Shown: positions 1-7,943, counted from the stretch's first letter. The stretch: 20,118 nt of DNA from Bacillota bacterium (GCA_023415305.1 JAEZKZ010000077.1:1-20118); one strand, 5' to 3'. Numbers and translations are program-made. Notes: a model not told the origin generated them from the letters alone.

Positions 1-488
1 GCTATAGTCATCATCATAGCTATCTCATGAACAGGAACCTTTATCTTTCTCAACGGCCCCATAAGCTTTTCTATACCGTCGGTTAACGCGATAGGTGTGG
101 TAGTATATGTCAGCAGGCTGGCAATAATAATCAGCAGAAATAACCTGATTGACATTTTAACTGCTGTGTCCACACCCTCATAAGTTACTTTGAGAAATCC
201 AAGCTCAAAAATCGGAGTACCCCCGATTGTAAACATATTAATAACCCCGGCAAATATAACTATGAATATTACAGGCTTAATACCCTTTAACACAAATTTG
301 AAGGGTATATTTGCCGACACAATAGTCAATGCGGTAAAAAGTGTAAGTAAAAGATATCCCCAGTAGGTAGTCACTAAAAATATAAATATCATCATTACAA
401 ATGTCAGTATGATCTTTGTTCTGGGGTCAGACTTATGAATCAATGAATCCCCCGGAACATACTGACCGATTGTTATATCTCGTATCAT
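1..488 (-). CDS. ecfT: EcfT, transmembrane subunit of ECF transporter (3' end outside window)
   Basis: This is the membrane scaffold of an energy-coupling factor transporter. It links the two ATPases EcfA1 and EcfA2 to exchangeable substrate-binding S components that import vitamins. About 162 N-terminal residues are visible and the C-terminal part with the coupling helices lies off the left edge. The N-terminus reads GQYVPGDSLIHKSDPRTKI, the typical EcfT opening, and is followed by several hydrophobic segments (for example IILTFVMMIFIFLVTTY, and later LFLLIIIASLLTY). The ATG at 488 is chosen because GGAG lies six bases upstream; an in-frame ATG at 500 is the alternative and has a poorer ribosome binding site. 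It follows ecfA2 by 70 bp in the same direction, so the two are probably cotranscribed. Family assignment is firm; the transported vitamin cannot be read from this subunit. Confidence 0.92.
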   Translation of the reverse strand, partial: MIRDITIGQYVPGDSLIHKSDPRTKIILTFVMMIFIFLVTTYWGYLLLTLFTALTIVSANIPFKFVLKGIKPVIFIVIFAGVINMFTIGGTPIFELGFLKVTYEGVDTAVKMSIRLFLLIIIASLLTYTTTPIALTDGIEKLMGPLRKIKVPVHEIAMMMTI

Positions 489-558
489 TATATTCTCCAT
501 TCCGCTGTCTTGCAGTTATCTTGAGCAGTTATACATAGGATTTTTACCTTAAAAGCAA

Positions 559-1401
559 CTATACCTTTAAATGCTTTTTAATTTCTTCTACAGCTGCACC
601 TACGGTAAATATGTTTTCATCGATATCAGGCATTATGGTCTTAAGCCTCTTTACAAGGTATGTTATCTGAGGCGCAGAAAGGCCAATTTTCTCCAGTGCT
701 TCCGGTTGAGTGTAAACCTCTTGTGACTGCTTATCCATAAAAACCGTTCCCTGATTCATTACTATTACTCTTTGTGCAAGCTTTGCTACGTCTTCCATAC
801 TGTGTGATACCAGTATTATTGTCATATTAAAATCATTATGCAGTTTCTTGATATATCCAAAAATTTCGTCCCTTCCACTGGGGTCCAGACCTGCAGTCGG
901 CTCATCAAGCACCAATATTTTTGGCATCATTGCAACTACTCCGGCTATGGCCACTCTACGTTTCTGGCCTCCCGAAAGTTCGAAAGGTGATTTTTCCAGC
1001 AATGCTTCATTTAACCCTACTGAATGCAGCGCAGAAATAACTCTCTGTTGGATTTCCTCTTCCTTAAGTCCCTGCTTCTGAAGTCCGAAGGAAATATCCT
1101 TTTTAACTGTATCCTCAAACAACTGATGCTCAGGGTACTGAAAAACAATACCCACCTGACGCCTTAATTCCTTCAGGTCTCTTTGTTTTGTATCAATACC
1201 GTTTATTGTTACTCTGCCCCCTGTGGGCTTTAAAATACCGTTAAGGTGCTGAATAAGTGTAGATTTACCGGACCCGGTATGCCCGATAATTCCAATAAAT
1301 TCACCGTCATTTATATTAATATTTATATCATGCAAAGCATTTTTCTCAAAAGGACCGCCGTTTGAATAAGTATACGTCAGGGCTTCTATATTAATTGGCA
1401 T
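559..1401 (-). CDS. ecfA2: EcfA2, ATPase subunit of ECF vitamin transporter
   Basis: Cytoplasmic ABC ATPase that pairs with EcfA1 and drives vitamin import through EcfT. The 280 residues carry Walker A GHTGSGKST (about 40-48), the Q-loop in VFQYPEHQLF (Q88), the signature LSGGQ (142-146), Walker B ILVLDEP (162-168) followed by the D-loop AGLDP, and a switch histidine in VSHSMED. The YPEHQLFEDTV wording and the GHTGSGKS P-loop are more like EcfA2 than EcfA1. The ATG has a strong GGAGG five bases upstream, with a small hairpin just before it. ecfT follows. In many Firmicutes ecfA1 lies immediately upstream, but here ecfA1 is about 7.3 kb away, so this gene may need its own promoter or read-through from the envelope-modification operon, whose last gene ends 110 bp upstream. 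Confidence 0.95.
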   Translation of the reverse strand: MPINIEALTYTYSNGGPFEKNALHDINININDGEFIGIIGHTGSGKSTLIQHLNGILKPTGGRVTINGIDTKQRDLKELRRQVGIVFQYPEHQLFEDTVKKDISFGLQKQGLKEEEIQQRVISALHSVGLNEALLEKSPFELSGGQKRRVAIAGVVAMMPKILVLDEPTAGLDPSGRDEIFGYIKKLHNDFNMTIILVSHSMEDVAKLAQRVIVMNQGTVFMDKQSQEVYTQPEALEKIGLSAPQITYLVKRLKTIMPDIDENIFTVGAAVEEIKKHLKV

Positions 1402-1412
1402 ATTAACCTCCT

Positions 1413-1427
1413 AGCCACATTGTGGCT
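1413..1427 (-). promoter_or_regulatory. Small hairpin next to the ecfA2 ribosome binding site
   Basis: AGCCAC and GTGGCT form a perfect 6-bp stem with a 3-base loop. In the minus-strand mRNA the stem ends one base before the AGGAGG of ecfA2. It might affect ribosome access or protect the 5' end after processing. It is short, and no run of U follows, so it is not a terminator. Confidence 0.4.
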
Positions 1428-1511
1428 TTGAGCCGCTTACTGGCCATAAAATTTAATGAAAATTTATAACTCTTCACTTTTACTCTTAACCTATTTACAT
1501 TTAAGATATAC

Positions 1512-3338
1512 CTATTTTATCATTTTAATCAATTCTTCCGGGGAAATATCCTCGGTAATGCCATACCTTTTCATGGCTCTGAGTGATTGTGGCAACCCCT
1601 TGATCACTGTATTGTTCCCGGTCTGAACTGTAAATGTAGCCTTAATACCCATTCTACCCAAGACTACTTCCGTCAGGGTATTATGCTTTCCAAGAGGATA
1701 TGCCAGCGCCGTTACTCCATTACCGGTCCCTTCTAAAATCTCTTTTTTAGACCTGGAAATATCATTTATTAGTAATGAAATATAGTCTGCTTCTTTTTCT
1801 TTCTCAAATGGCATAATATTCGATCTGGCCTTGCCTTCTTCAAAAGCTGACCATTGATGCATATCAAAGGTATGACTCTGAATGTCAATCAGTCCCGATT
1901 CAATCATTTCTCTGGCTTGTTCATAGCTGAAATGTGGAGTAATATTGTTATCTGTGCTTTTATATTTATCCTTTCCCACTGATACTCCAATTACAAATAT
2001 AGTGGCCTTCATGTTATACTTTTTTAAGATTGGATATGCCAGTTCATAATTACTTGTATAACCGTCATCAAAGGTTATAAGAACAGGCTTATCCGGCAAC
2101 TCGGCACCCTTTTCCACATAATCTATCAGCTGAGTTATTGAAATTCCGGTGTAACCCTCTTCAGAAAGAGCCTTAATCTGATTTTCAAATTGCTCAGCAG
2201 ATATAACAAGTGAATTTTCAGACTTCTGAACAGCCAGGTCATGGTACATCAATACAGGAACCCTTTTAGTATAGCTGCTGTCATCCATTTTAATAACCTT
2301 AGCCACCGCCTCAGCCTGTTTTCCGGCATTTTCAGAAGTTACCAAGACTCCAATGTCATCAGGCTTATAAATTTCATTGTCATCAAATATCTTTGCCAGT
2401 GCCATTTTACCCATTACATTCCTGAAGTGAGTGCTATCATAAAAAAAACGATAGTCAGAAGTTAATGAATTGGTCGAAAAATCCCAGAAATCGGTTATCT
2501 CGGCTAAACGAGTATAAACCTCCTTTAATTCCTCAGGACTAAAGTTCTGTACATACTCGTTATACATGGGCGGAAACAGTACCAGCAAATTAATATTGTT
2601 TTCTTCACAAAGTTCCTTAATCAACGATACATCAGCTATAAACTCATCAATACATGCAAGCTTATGCCTGTCCTTCGGATAGTCCTTAAATACCGGATAT
2701 TTTTCCAGATAGGACTCGGTGTCCTGGACATTCTCAATATCTCTTACTGACTTGTCATATGCTCCGGTTGAAACCTCAAACACCTTATACTTGTTTTGCA
2801 GGTAAGTATCATTCTTATAGGCTCTCAGCTTCTCGACAGCATAGCTTGGATTGGCAAAAAGATATCTTTTATAAAAGTCAAACTGTGAGGATTGTTCTGT
2901 CTTATAATGCAGACTGCCTGTATAAGGATCAGATTCCACCTTGTATCTCATTGCATTTATAAAGCCAAGGTTCAATACAAGGTTCTTTACCTTATAATTT
3001 CTTATTATATATTGCGTAGTCTGCTTAACATCGTACATATCTGCTCCGTACATGAATAAATTGTAGAACTTTGCATTCATGTACTTATCAAGCTGTTCAA
3101 CCGGAAATGAAGAGGTTGAGGAGCTCCCCACAATAAATGAATCATATTCATCCTGGTGTTGATCCATATAAGCTATTTTTGCAACTCTGGGATTCTTGGT
3201 AAAATCATATTCGTACCATTTCATCACGCGGTCTCCAAAGGCTCCGAAGGGATCCACCAATATATTCAACCCGGCTATTCCTGTTACCAGAAGTAAAACC
3301 GTCAATATAAACATGACAAACCATTTCTTAGATGACAT
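1512..3338 (-). CDS. SGNH/DltD-like domain fused to NodB polysaccharide deacetylase, membrane anchored
   Basis: Last gene of the dlt-like operon; 608 residues. A single N-terminal membrane segment (about 6-28) with lysines before it should leave the rest outside the cell. Residues about 30-325 look like an SGNH/DltD- or AlgX-type domain: GSSSTSS (71-77) holds the likely nucleophilic serine and DSTHF (301-305) gives the Asp/His pair. Residues about 358-608 are a NodB-type deacetylase: VPVLMYH start, TFDDGY (422-427) with the metal/catalytic aspartates, SHTFDMH (488-494) with the two metal histidines, and AYPLG (546-550). DltD-family proteins normally stop after the SGNH part at around 400 residues, so this is a fusion. 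The ATG has AAGGAG at good spacing. Likely role (inference): completing acyl transfer to, and N-deacetylating, an envelope polysaccharide. No frameshift is visible at the junction. Domain calls are solid; substrate unknown. Confidence 0.85.
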   Translation of the reverse strand: MSSKKWFVMFILTVLLLVTGIAGLNILVDPFGAFGDRVMKWYEYDFTKNPRVAKIAYMDQHQDEYDSFIVGSSSTSSFPVEQLDKYMNAKFYNLFMYGADMYDVKQTTQYIIRNYKVKNLVLNLGFINAMRYKVESDPYTGSLHYKTEQSSQFDFYKRYLFANPSYAVEKLRAYKNDTYLQNKYKVFEVSTGAYDKSVRDIENVQDTESYLEKYPVFKDYPKDRHKLACIDEFIADVSLIKELCEENNINLLVLFPPMYNEYVQNFSPEELKEVYTRLAEITDFWDFSTNSLTSDYRFFYDSTHFRNVMGKMALAKIFDDNEIYKPDDIGVLVTSENAGKQAEAVAKVIKMDDSSYTKRVPVLMYHDLAVQKSENSLVISAEQFENQIKALSEEGYTGISITQLIDYVEKGAELPDKPVLITFDDGYTSNYELAYPILKKYNMKATIFVIGVSVGKDKYKSTDNNITPHFSYEQAREMIESGLIDIQSHTFDMHQWSAFEEGKARSNIMPFEKEKEADYISLLINDISRSKKEILEGTGNGVTALAYPLGKHNTLTEVVLGRMGIKATFTVQTGNNTVIKGLPQSLRAMKRYGITEDISPEELIKMIK

Positions 3339-3423
3339 TTGTATCTCCTTAATATTACCAGTAAATCAAAACATGCTACTAATGTTTAAAGCTTATTGAC
3401 TATAGCTTTCTGTAAATATACCC

Positions 3424-5016
3424 TTAAAACTGTTTGTATATAAACTCCGATGCAATATACCCTTCCCTGAAAATCCCCAGGAAAACAATAGCCATCAGTC
3501 CCGCCACTAATACAATCCATTGAACAAACATATTTTTCTTCTCAAGGGCATGCCTTAGTTGGATACCCTTTTCCTTCATGAAGCCGGCTCCCAGTACTAC
3601 CAGCCCGCATACAAAAACTACCAGAAGGTCATAGGAGCTTAATCCCAGACTAAATACATTGCCAATGAGTGAACTGATATCAAAATGAAAAACAGTGCGT
3701 TTTATCATGCGCAGTGCAGTCATCAGGTCATCACCTCTAGTAAAATATCTCCCAATAAATACAAGTACCGTGGTTCTGGCTATTTGAAACAGCTTCCAAT
3801 ATAAACTTTCAGGATTAATATGTAGTTTGTCCAGTATTTTTGAATAAGTAGGGGCATTTATTACTGAAAAGGTTATAATACCGCCGTTCCATATTCCGAA
3901 GGCAATGTACTTCCAGCTGGCGCCATGCCAGATTCCAATGGTGAAAAATACAATGAAGGTAACAAGTGAAACCGGAAGTATTTTACCCAGATTTCCTTTG
4001 AGCTTCTTTCTTGCAAACTTTCCAAGCTTTCCAAAGGGCTTTGACAAGGATAGGGAGTAAAACAGGTAATCCCTCATCCACGCGCCAAGACTGATATGCC
4101 ACCTTCTCCAGAAATCAGATAGTGAAGTGGCAAAATACGGCCTTTGAAAATTCTCAATCATATCAATACCCAATATTTGAGCAACCCCCCTGATAATGTC
4201 TATACCACCCGAGAAGTCGCAATATATCTGTATGCAGTACATAAAAACAGCGAAGGCAATCTCAGAACCTGAGTATTTATGAAAATCACTGAATACATTA
4301 TTGACAATAACAGCTGTTCTGTCTGCAATTACAAGCTTTTTGAAAAATCCCCACATCATAAGCTGGATGCCGTGTTTTAGCCGGTCAAAGCTGAAGGAAT
4401 GAGCTTCATATAACTGATGAGCCAGCTGATCAAATCTGCTGATAGGTCCCTGAATTATTTGCGGAAAAAAAGATACAAACAGGGCAAATTTGAAGAAATT
4501 CCTTTCAGGAGAATACTTGGCCCTATAAACATCAATAACATAGCCCGTAGATTGGAAAATATAAAAAGAAAGACCTACAGGAAGCAGCCAGGTCATTTTC
4601 GGTAAGCTTAAATCACTGAATAATCCCAAAAGTAGATTGAGATTTTCTGCAGTGAAATTGTAATACTTTATTGCAGCAAGTATTCCGAAATTGATTAAAA
4701 GAATTCCTGAGATAATCCACTTTTTATTTCGGGTGTAAATTTCGGATATGGCCTTCTTCTCCTCAGAAGTGACCTCTTTACCAAACTTCTGAAACTGCAG
4801 TTTTTTTCTGTCATTGAGTCTGCCCAGCAGAAGTCCGCCCGCATAGGTTGTAACAGTCGTTGTAAGCAGAAATCCGACTATTTTATAACCATAAGACAGG
4901 TAATAAACGTAGCTTGAAATCAACAGAACTACCCATTGAACTCTTTTGGGAACAAGGTAATACACCGATATTGTACAAATAAGAAAAACTAAAAATGAAG
5001 CTGATGATAACGACAT
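3424..5016 (-). CDS. MBOAT membrane O-acyltransferase (DltB/AlgI-like)
   Basis: A 530-residue integral membrane protein of the MBOAT family, which moves acyl groups from a cytoplasmic donor to an extracellular acceptor. It is hydrophobic throughout with around ten or more membrane segments. It has the conserved FFPQIIQGPI stretch (183-192), DFWRRWHISLGAWMRDYLF (301-319) and WHG (363-365), where H364 is the family's catalytic histidine. The C-terminus FREGYIASEFIYKQF resembles the end of AlgI/DltB proteins. At 530 residues it is longer than DltB (around 400) and nearer to AlgI-type proteins. It starts 5 bp after the carrier-protein stop codon, so the two are probably translationally coupled; GGGG precedes the ATG. 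In dlt systems DltB takes D-alanine from carrier DltC. The same partnership is inferred here, with an unknown acyl or aminoacyl group. Confidence 0.9.
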   Translation of the reverse strand: MSLSSASFLVFLICTISVYYLVPKRVQWVVLLISSYVYYLSYGYKIVGFLLTTTVTTYAGGLLLGRLNDRKKLQFQKFGKEVTSEEKKAISEIYTRNKKWIISGILLINFGILAAIKYYNFTAENLNLLLGLFSDLSLPKMTWLLPVGLSFYIFQSTGYVIDVYRAKYSPERNFFKFALFVSFFPQIIQGPISRFDQLAHQLYEAHSFSFDRLKHGIQLMMWGFFKKLVIADRTAVIVNNVFSDFHKYSGSEIAFAVFMYCIQIYCDFSGGIDIIRGVAQILGIDMIENFQRPYFATSLSDFWRRWHISLGAWMRDYLFYSLSLSKPFGKLGKFARKKLKGNLGKILPVSLVTFIVFFTIGIWHGASWKYIAFGIWNGGIITFSVINAPTYSKILDKLHINPESLYWKLFQIARTTVLVFIGRYFTRGDDLMTALRMIKRTVFHFDISSLIGNVFSLGLSSYDLLVVFVCGLVVLGAGFMKEKGIQLRHALEKKNMFVQWIVLVAGLMAIVFLGIFREGYIASEFIYKQF

Positions 5017-5021
5017 GACTA

Positions 5022-5252
5022 TTATTCCCCGTCTCTCAGCCTGTTTATCAGCTTCCAGATAGCTTCCACAGTATTAAAGTTTTCAGGTATCAAATCCTCA
5101 ACCCCTACCTGGACATCAAAAGTCTCGCCTATTTCACCTACTAAAGCGACTATATCAAAAGAATCCAGAATACCGTCGTCTATTAAAGCTTTGTTCTCAT
5201 CAAAATTTATATCCGGTCTTAATTCTGTCAATATCTTATATAATTCTTCCAT
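5022..5252 (-). CDS. Small acyl/aminoacyl carrier protein (DltC-like)
   Basis: Acidic carrier protein of 76 residues. The motif DDGILDSFDIVALV contains the serine (S31 from the chosen start) that should receive phosphopantetheine. The DSFD form, rather than DSL, is like DltC-type carriers. It would carry the amino acid activated by the adenylation enzyme in this operon and hand it to the MBOAT protein. Start choice: an in-frame ATG at 5264 exists, but its own codons (ATGGGAG) contain the ribosome binding site for the ATG at 5252, five bases further on, so 5252 is preferred. The upstream gap to the GNAT gene is 184 bp and full of hairpins, unusual inside an operon and possibly a way to set different expression levels. 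Confidence 0.9.
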   Translation of the reverse strand: MEELYKILTELRPDINFDENKALIDDGILDSFDIVALVGEIGETFDVQVGVEDLIPENFNTVEAIWKLINRLRDGE

Positions 5253-5265
5253 GTTATCTCCCATC

Positions 5266-5433
5266 TACGTGCATAGCACGTAACAAATAATTATGAAAAG
5301 ACACGAAGTGGCTTTTCGTTGCGTGAAATTGGTGATGATTTACCAAGTGTATTTTTCACGCTTTCTCCATTTCTGATTTGGACTGAATATCCAAAACCTT
5401 AAAATTTATTGGTATCCCGGCATAAAACCGGAT
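5266..5433 (-). other. Hairpin cluster in the gap between GNAT and carrier genes
   Basis: Four inverted repeats fill this gene-free stretch. TACGTGC/GCACGTA (5266-5282) has a 7-bp stem and 3-base loop. GAAAAGACAC/GTGGCTTTTC (5295-5317) has a 10-bp stem with one mismatch. GCGTGAAA/TTTCACGC (5321-5361) encloses TTGGT/ACCAA. ATCC-GG/CC-GGAT (5414-5433) has one bulged C and lies just after the GNAT stop codon. None is followed by a convincing U-run. They may act in mRNA processing or stability between the two halves of the operon (inference). Confidence 0.55.
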
Positions 5434-5436
5434 TGT

Positions 5437-6249
5437 TTATACTTCTTTAACAAAACCAATGGATTCCCAACCGTCATATTTGAGTCCGGTCGCTTCATAA
5501 AGCCCCCTTGCACTCAAGTTGTCCTTCTTGACCCATAATTGAACTTTTGTATTTACTTTTTCACTGTTATTTATTTCGTTAAAAAAACGAGTCAGGAGTC
5601 TTTTGGCCGCACCTTTACCTCTGGCCTCCGGAAGTACAAGAAGATGCCATATAAAATAAGCGGAATTCTTACTGCCAATGTGAAGGATTCCCTGTAATCT
5701 TCCTTCTTCATCCTCGGCAGTCAGCACTTCATTTTTTTTAATATATTCCTCCAACTCGGCTATAGTCGGAACACACCCCAGATACCTGTCAAAAGTCTCC
5801 GATATCAGCCGATGTATCTCACCTGTCTGTTTTGTATCCGCATATATGACTCTGCCGGTGCTGTTAGATTGAATATAATTAAAATTCTCAGGGTTACCGT
5901 TCATTCTCAATCTGCGTATATAAGGATTAAAACCTTTTTGCACCCAGAAATTCAACTGATTTCCCAGAGCCTCGTTTTCATTTTTATATACAAGCTCAAA
6001 GACTAGAGGTTTATCTTTTGGAAGTTCAATTTCAGCGCCAAGCTCTCTGATATGATAGTATATCCGCCAGTGGGTCTTGTGGTCGGCAAGAAGCACCAAC
6101 AGCCTTCCGGTATTTTCGTAATACAGACTCCCTGAAGATATGTACTCCATATACTTGTCCTGCATTATAAAATTATTGGTAAGCACGCCTTTTTTCATAT
6201 ATGAAGAAACAAGACTACTAATTTCTCCAAAATCCTCAACCTTTTTCAT
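5437..6249 (-). CDS. GNAT-family N-acetyltransferase in the dlt-like operon
   Basis: Cytoplasmic acetyltransferase of 270 residues. The C-terminal half (about 135-270) has the GNAT fold signals: acetyl-CoA motif VLPEARGKGAAKRLL (205-219), then LWVKKDNLSARGLYEATGL (238-256) ending in a typical motif B. The N-terminal half (1-130) has no recognisable motif and may be a degenerate second GNAT domain, as in two-domain members of this family. Start choice: ATG at 6249, overlapping the end of the ligase gene by 14 bases, with GGAG about ten bases upstream; an in-frame TTG at 6267 is possible. The overlap points to translational coupling with the ligase. It may acetylate or otherwise tailor the amino acid or carrier-bound group used by the operon (inference). 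Standard dlt operons lack such a gene. Confidence 0.82.
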   Translation of the reverse strand: MKKVEDFGEISSLVSSYMKKGVLTNNFIMQDKYMEYISSGSLYYENTGRLLVLLADHKTHWRIYYHIRELGAEIELPKDKPLVFELVYKNENEALGNQLNFWVQKGFNPYIRRLRMNGNPENFNYIQSNSTGRVIYADTKQTGEIHRLISETFDRYLGCVPTIAELEEYIKKNEVLTAEDEEGRLQGILHIGSKNSAYFIWHLLVLPEARGKGAAKRLLTRFFNEINNSEKVNTKVQLWVKKDNLSARGLYEATGLKYDGWESIGFVKEV

Positions 6250-7852
6250 TTTTATATTTCTCCACAAGTTTTCTTCTGTCTATCTTCCCGTTTGCATTAT
6301 AGGGAAAAACATTAAAGCGTTCCAGTATATTTGGTATCATATACTTTGGAAGCCTACTGTTCAGCTTGATTATCAAATCAGCTTTCTCTAAATTCCCTAT
6401 GTAAAATAAAACTATTTTAGAAGCATCATGGTCATAAAAACATACGCAGGCTTCGATATCATTGACAGCGTTAACGGCAGCCTCAATTTCACCAAGCTCT
6501 ATACGGTTACCCATATGCTTGACCTGTCCATCTTTCCTGGAGATAAACACTATTTCACCAAATTCATTATATCTTGCGATGTCACCTGTACAATACAAAA
6601 TATCCCTGTAAGATGAATTAAGTGGATTCTGTATAAACACCCTGTCAGAGAGTTCGGGGCAGTTTATATAACCCAGCGCCACGCCGGTTCCACGTACACA
6701 GAGCTCTCCGGGCAAATTACCGGTTACAGGCTTTCTATCTTCATCCAGCAGGATTACCTCCATATTGCGGCAGGCATTACCTATAGGTATAACTTCATCA
6801 TCTCCAAAGTCTCTGTCAACAATATAGTATGTGCAGTCAACAGTTGCCTCCGTCGGCCCATATAGATTGACATACATAGCATCCGGCAGATACTTGCGCC
6901 AACCGTTAAGATTTTTCGCAAACATTGCTTCTCCTGCAAAAAATACTTTGTTTATATAGGCAGGCAGTGATTTCATAAATATACGGGAATTCGATAAAAG
7001 CGTAACTGCTGAAGTTGCCCAAAGTATAGCAGAAACTTTATTTTCGTTAAGAAATTCCACAAGTTTTATAGGAAACATAAACAGCTTCTTTGGAATGATA
7101 CACAAGGTTATAGCGTTTTTCAGGCACAAATAAAGGTCTTTTACCGATGCATCAAAATAAAAAGGGGTCTGGTTTCCAATAACATCCTCCTCATTAAAAC
7201 CAAAGGTATCCGTCAACCATTCCGCCAAATCTATAACATTTTTATGAGGCACTACAATTCCCTTTGGAGTACCTGTAGAACCTGATGTAAATATTGTGTA
7301 TACCGGGTCTGTATCGATAATTTTTTCTCTGATTGTTTGAAGCTTTCTGGCATTGACCGAACAAAGCTGTGCCTTTTCTTCGACTATTGTATTGATGATT
7401 TGAATATTATCCTGTAGATCAACATTTCCGGTAGTATAACTGCTACTTGCTTCCTTGCTGCTGTATTTATCTATATTAATTATTTCAGGCAGCTTACTAA
7501 CCCCATCAAAAGCTTTATTATCCTTTGATTCACACAAAATTAGCTTTGGACTCAATGTGTCGAGAATGGATTGAAGTCTTTCCGGTGGGGTTTGATTGTC
7601 CACTGGAACATAGTAGTTTCCGCTGTATAAAACTCCCATAAATGCGATTAATGAAGCGCTTGTTCTATCTACTAATACCACAACTGGATTTCTTATGGAG
7701 CAGGCAATTTTGTCAATTATTGAACAGCCCAGGACTTTCGCTCTTTGCTCAAATTGAGAAAAAGTAACCTCCTGGGTTTCATCCTTTAGTGCTATTTTGT
7801 CAGGATATTTATCTGAAGCCTTTTCTAAATATTCAAGTACATTTATAAGCAA
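6236..7852 (-). CDS. Amino-acid adenylating enzyme, DltA/NRPS A-domain-like ligase
   Basis: AMP-forming ligase of 538 residues that should activate an amino acid with ATP and load it onto the carrier protein downstream. Core motifs are present in order: YVPVDNQTPPERL (81-93), the phosphate-binding TSGSTGTPKG (189-198), FDASVKDL (233-240), NLYGPTEAT (329-337), YCTGDIAR (420-427), GNRIELGEIE (448-457) and the C-terminal lysine motif NANGKIDRRKL (519-529; K523). It is a stand-alone A domain like DltA. The FDASVKDLY segment, with lysine where NRPS A domains often have tryptophan, is unlike the FDLSVMD that I recall for DltA, so the substrate may not be D-alanine. Start: TTG at 7852 with GGAGGGG five bases upstream; the next in-frame ATG (residue 72) would remove conserved sequence. 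First gene of the operon, with its own promoter. Confidence 0.9.
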   Translation of the reverse strand: MLINVLEYLEKASDKYPDKIALKDETQEVTFSQFEQRAKVLGCSIIDKIACSIRNPVVVLVDRTSASLIAFMGVLYSGNYYVPVDNQTPPERLQSILDTLSPKLILCESKDNKAFDGVSKLPEIINIDKYSSKEASSSYTTGNVDLQDNIQIINTIVEEKAQLCSVNARKLQTIREKIIDTDPVYTIFTSGSTGTPKGIVVPHKNVIDLAEWLTDTFGFNEEDVIGNQTPFYFDASVKDLYLCLKNAITLCIIPKKLFMFPIKLVEFLNENKVSAILWATSAVTLLSNSRIFMKSLPAYINKVFFAGEAMFAKNLNGWRKYLPDAMYVNLYGPTEATVDCTYYIVDRDFGDDEVIPIGNACRNMEVILLDEDRKPVTGNLPGELCVRGTGVALGYINCPELSDRVFIQNPLNSSYRDILYCTGDIARYNEFGEIVFISRKDGQVKHMGNRIELGEIEAAVNAVNDIEACVCFYDHDASKIVLFYIGNLEKADLIIKLNSRLPKYMIPNILERFNVFPYNANGKIDRRKLVEKYKNEKG

Positions 7853-7885
7853 AAAAACCCCTCCACAAATTCCAACACGTCAAAA

Positions 7886-7907
7886 AGGTTAAAATATATC
7901 TTAACCT
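7886..7907. promoter_or_regulatory. Palindromic operator candidate between divergent genes
   Basis: AGGTTAA (7886-7892) and TTAACCT (7901-7907) form an inverted repeat whose centre (AATATATC) is itself nearly symmetric, giving a 22-bp near-palindrome. It begins at about +1 of the predicted ligase-operon transcript and lies in the -35 to -10 spacer region of the plus-strand promoter. A dimeric repressor bound here could control both directions. It could instead act as an RNA hairpin. The binding protein is not identifiable from this window. Confidence 0.5.
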
Positions 7908-7919
7908 ATGTGTTATAAT
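7889..7919 (+). promoter_or_regulatory. Extended -10 promoter for the methyltransferase gene
   Basis: TGTTATAAT (7911-7919) is a perfect extended -10 element on the plus strand. The -35 is weak (TTAAAA at 7889-7894, 19 bp away). The start would fall near 7926, leaving about 90 bases of untranslated leader before the ATG at 8019. Confidence 0.5.
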
Positions 7920-7943
7920 AATAGTTATTAATATAAAAGTCAA
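7915..7943 (-). promoter_or_regulatory. Sigma-A type promoter of the dlt-like operon
   Basis: On the minus strand, TTGACT (7938-7943) and TATTAT (7915-7920) are separated by 17 bp, one mismatch each from the consensus hexamers. Predicted transcription start is near 7908, about 55 bases before the TTG start of the ligase gene. Confidence 0.65.

Noticed and set aside
6140..6391. An 83-codon plus-strand frame across the ligase-GNAT junction
   Set aside because: It lies opposite two well-supported genes and has no family features.
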